Origin: Candidatus Kapaibacterium sp.
GTDB taxonomy: Bacteria > Bacteroidota > Ignavibacteria > Kapaibacteriales > UBA2268
Direction: 5' to 3'
Length of the DNA: 6,097 bases
NCBI GenBank assembly: GCA_027858275.1
Contig: JAQIDA010000196.1
Location: 1 to 6,097, forward strand
Part shown: piece after piece, positions 6,090 to 6,097 of the stretch
Layout: every line of letters begins with the position of its first letter
Position numbering within the stretch: the stretch's first letter is position 1
Notes under the pieces: model-generated
Seen by the model: the letters and a program-made list of their open reading frames with translations, nothing else
Database searches by the model: none
Told to the model about the DNA's origin: nothing
Translations under genes and position numbers: made by a program

Positions 6090-6097
6090 TATAGATT

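Overview
The window looks like a chromosomal fragment from a Bacteroidota/Chlorobi-Ignavibacteria-type bacterium (FCB group; Kapabacteria/Ignavibacteria-like is my best guess). Three things point there: a secreted protein ending in a type IX secretion (T9SS) C-terminal sorting domain with a PNPF motif, a second large signal-peptide protein with a beta-sandwich domain common in surface proteins of this group, and a BatA-type membrane protein with the two-helix N-terminal anchor. Base composition is moderately AT-rich. No taxonomic marker gene is present, so this placement is inference.

Layout. Positions 1-1016 (minus strand) hold the first 338 codons of a secreted, tyrosine-rich protein whose 3' end lies outside the window. 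Positions 1017-1371 are non-coding and hold the upstream region of that gene, two small hairpins and a possible weak terminator. Positions 1372-2973 (minus) encode a complete 533-residue secreted protein: signal peptide, a jelly-roll/laminarinase-like fold that seems to lack catalytic acids, and a T9SS sorting domain. Positions 2974-3326 are a divergent intergenic region. Positions 3327-3683 (plus) encode a 118-residue soluble protein I do not recognise. Positions 3684-3978 are a short but structured intergenic stretch. Positions 3979-6078 (plus) encode a complete 699-residue BatA-like protein with a von Willebrand A domain, followed immediately by a 12-G tract.

The most notable features are in the non-coding DNA. 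An approximately 80-bp segment with two TATAAT hexamers occurs twice in direct orientation (3114-3193 and 3893-3973). One copy lies upstream of the 118-residue gene and the other directly abuts the BatA-like start codon. Between them is an 83-bp element made of two perfect 10-bp-stem palindromes in inverted orientation (a 27-bp perfect inverted repeat), resembling REP/BIME or MITE-type elements.

The genes do not form an evident pathway. Two encode exported surface or secreted proteins, one is a membrane protein of the MoxR/BatA type standing without its usual MoxR and DUF58 partners in view, and one is unknown. I see no convincing new defence, mobile or biosynthetic system. The duplicated promoter-like segment around a small orphan gene is the best lead.
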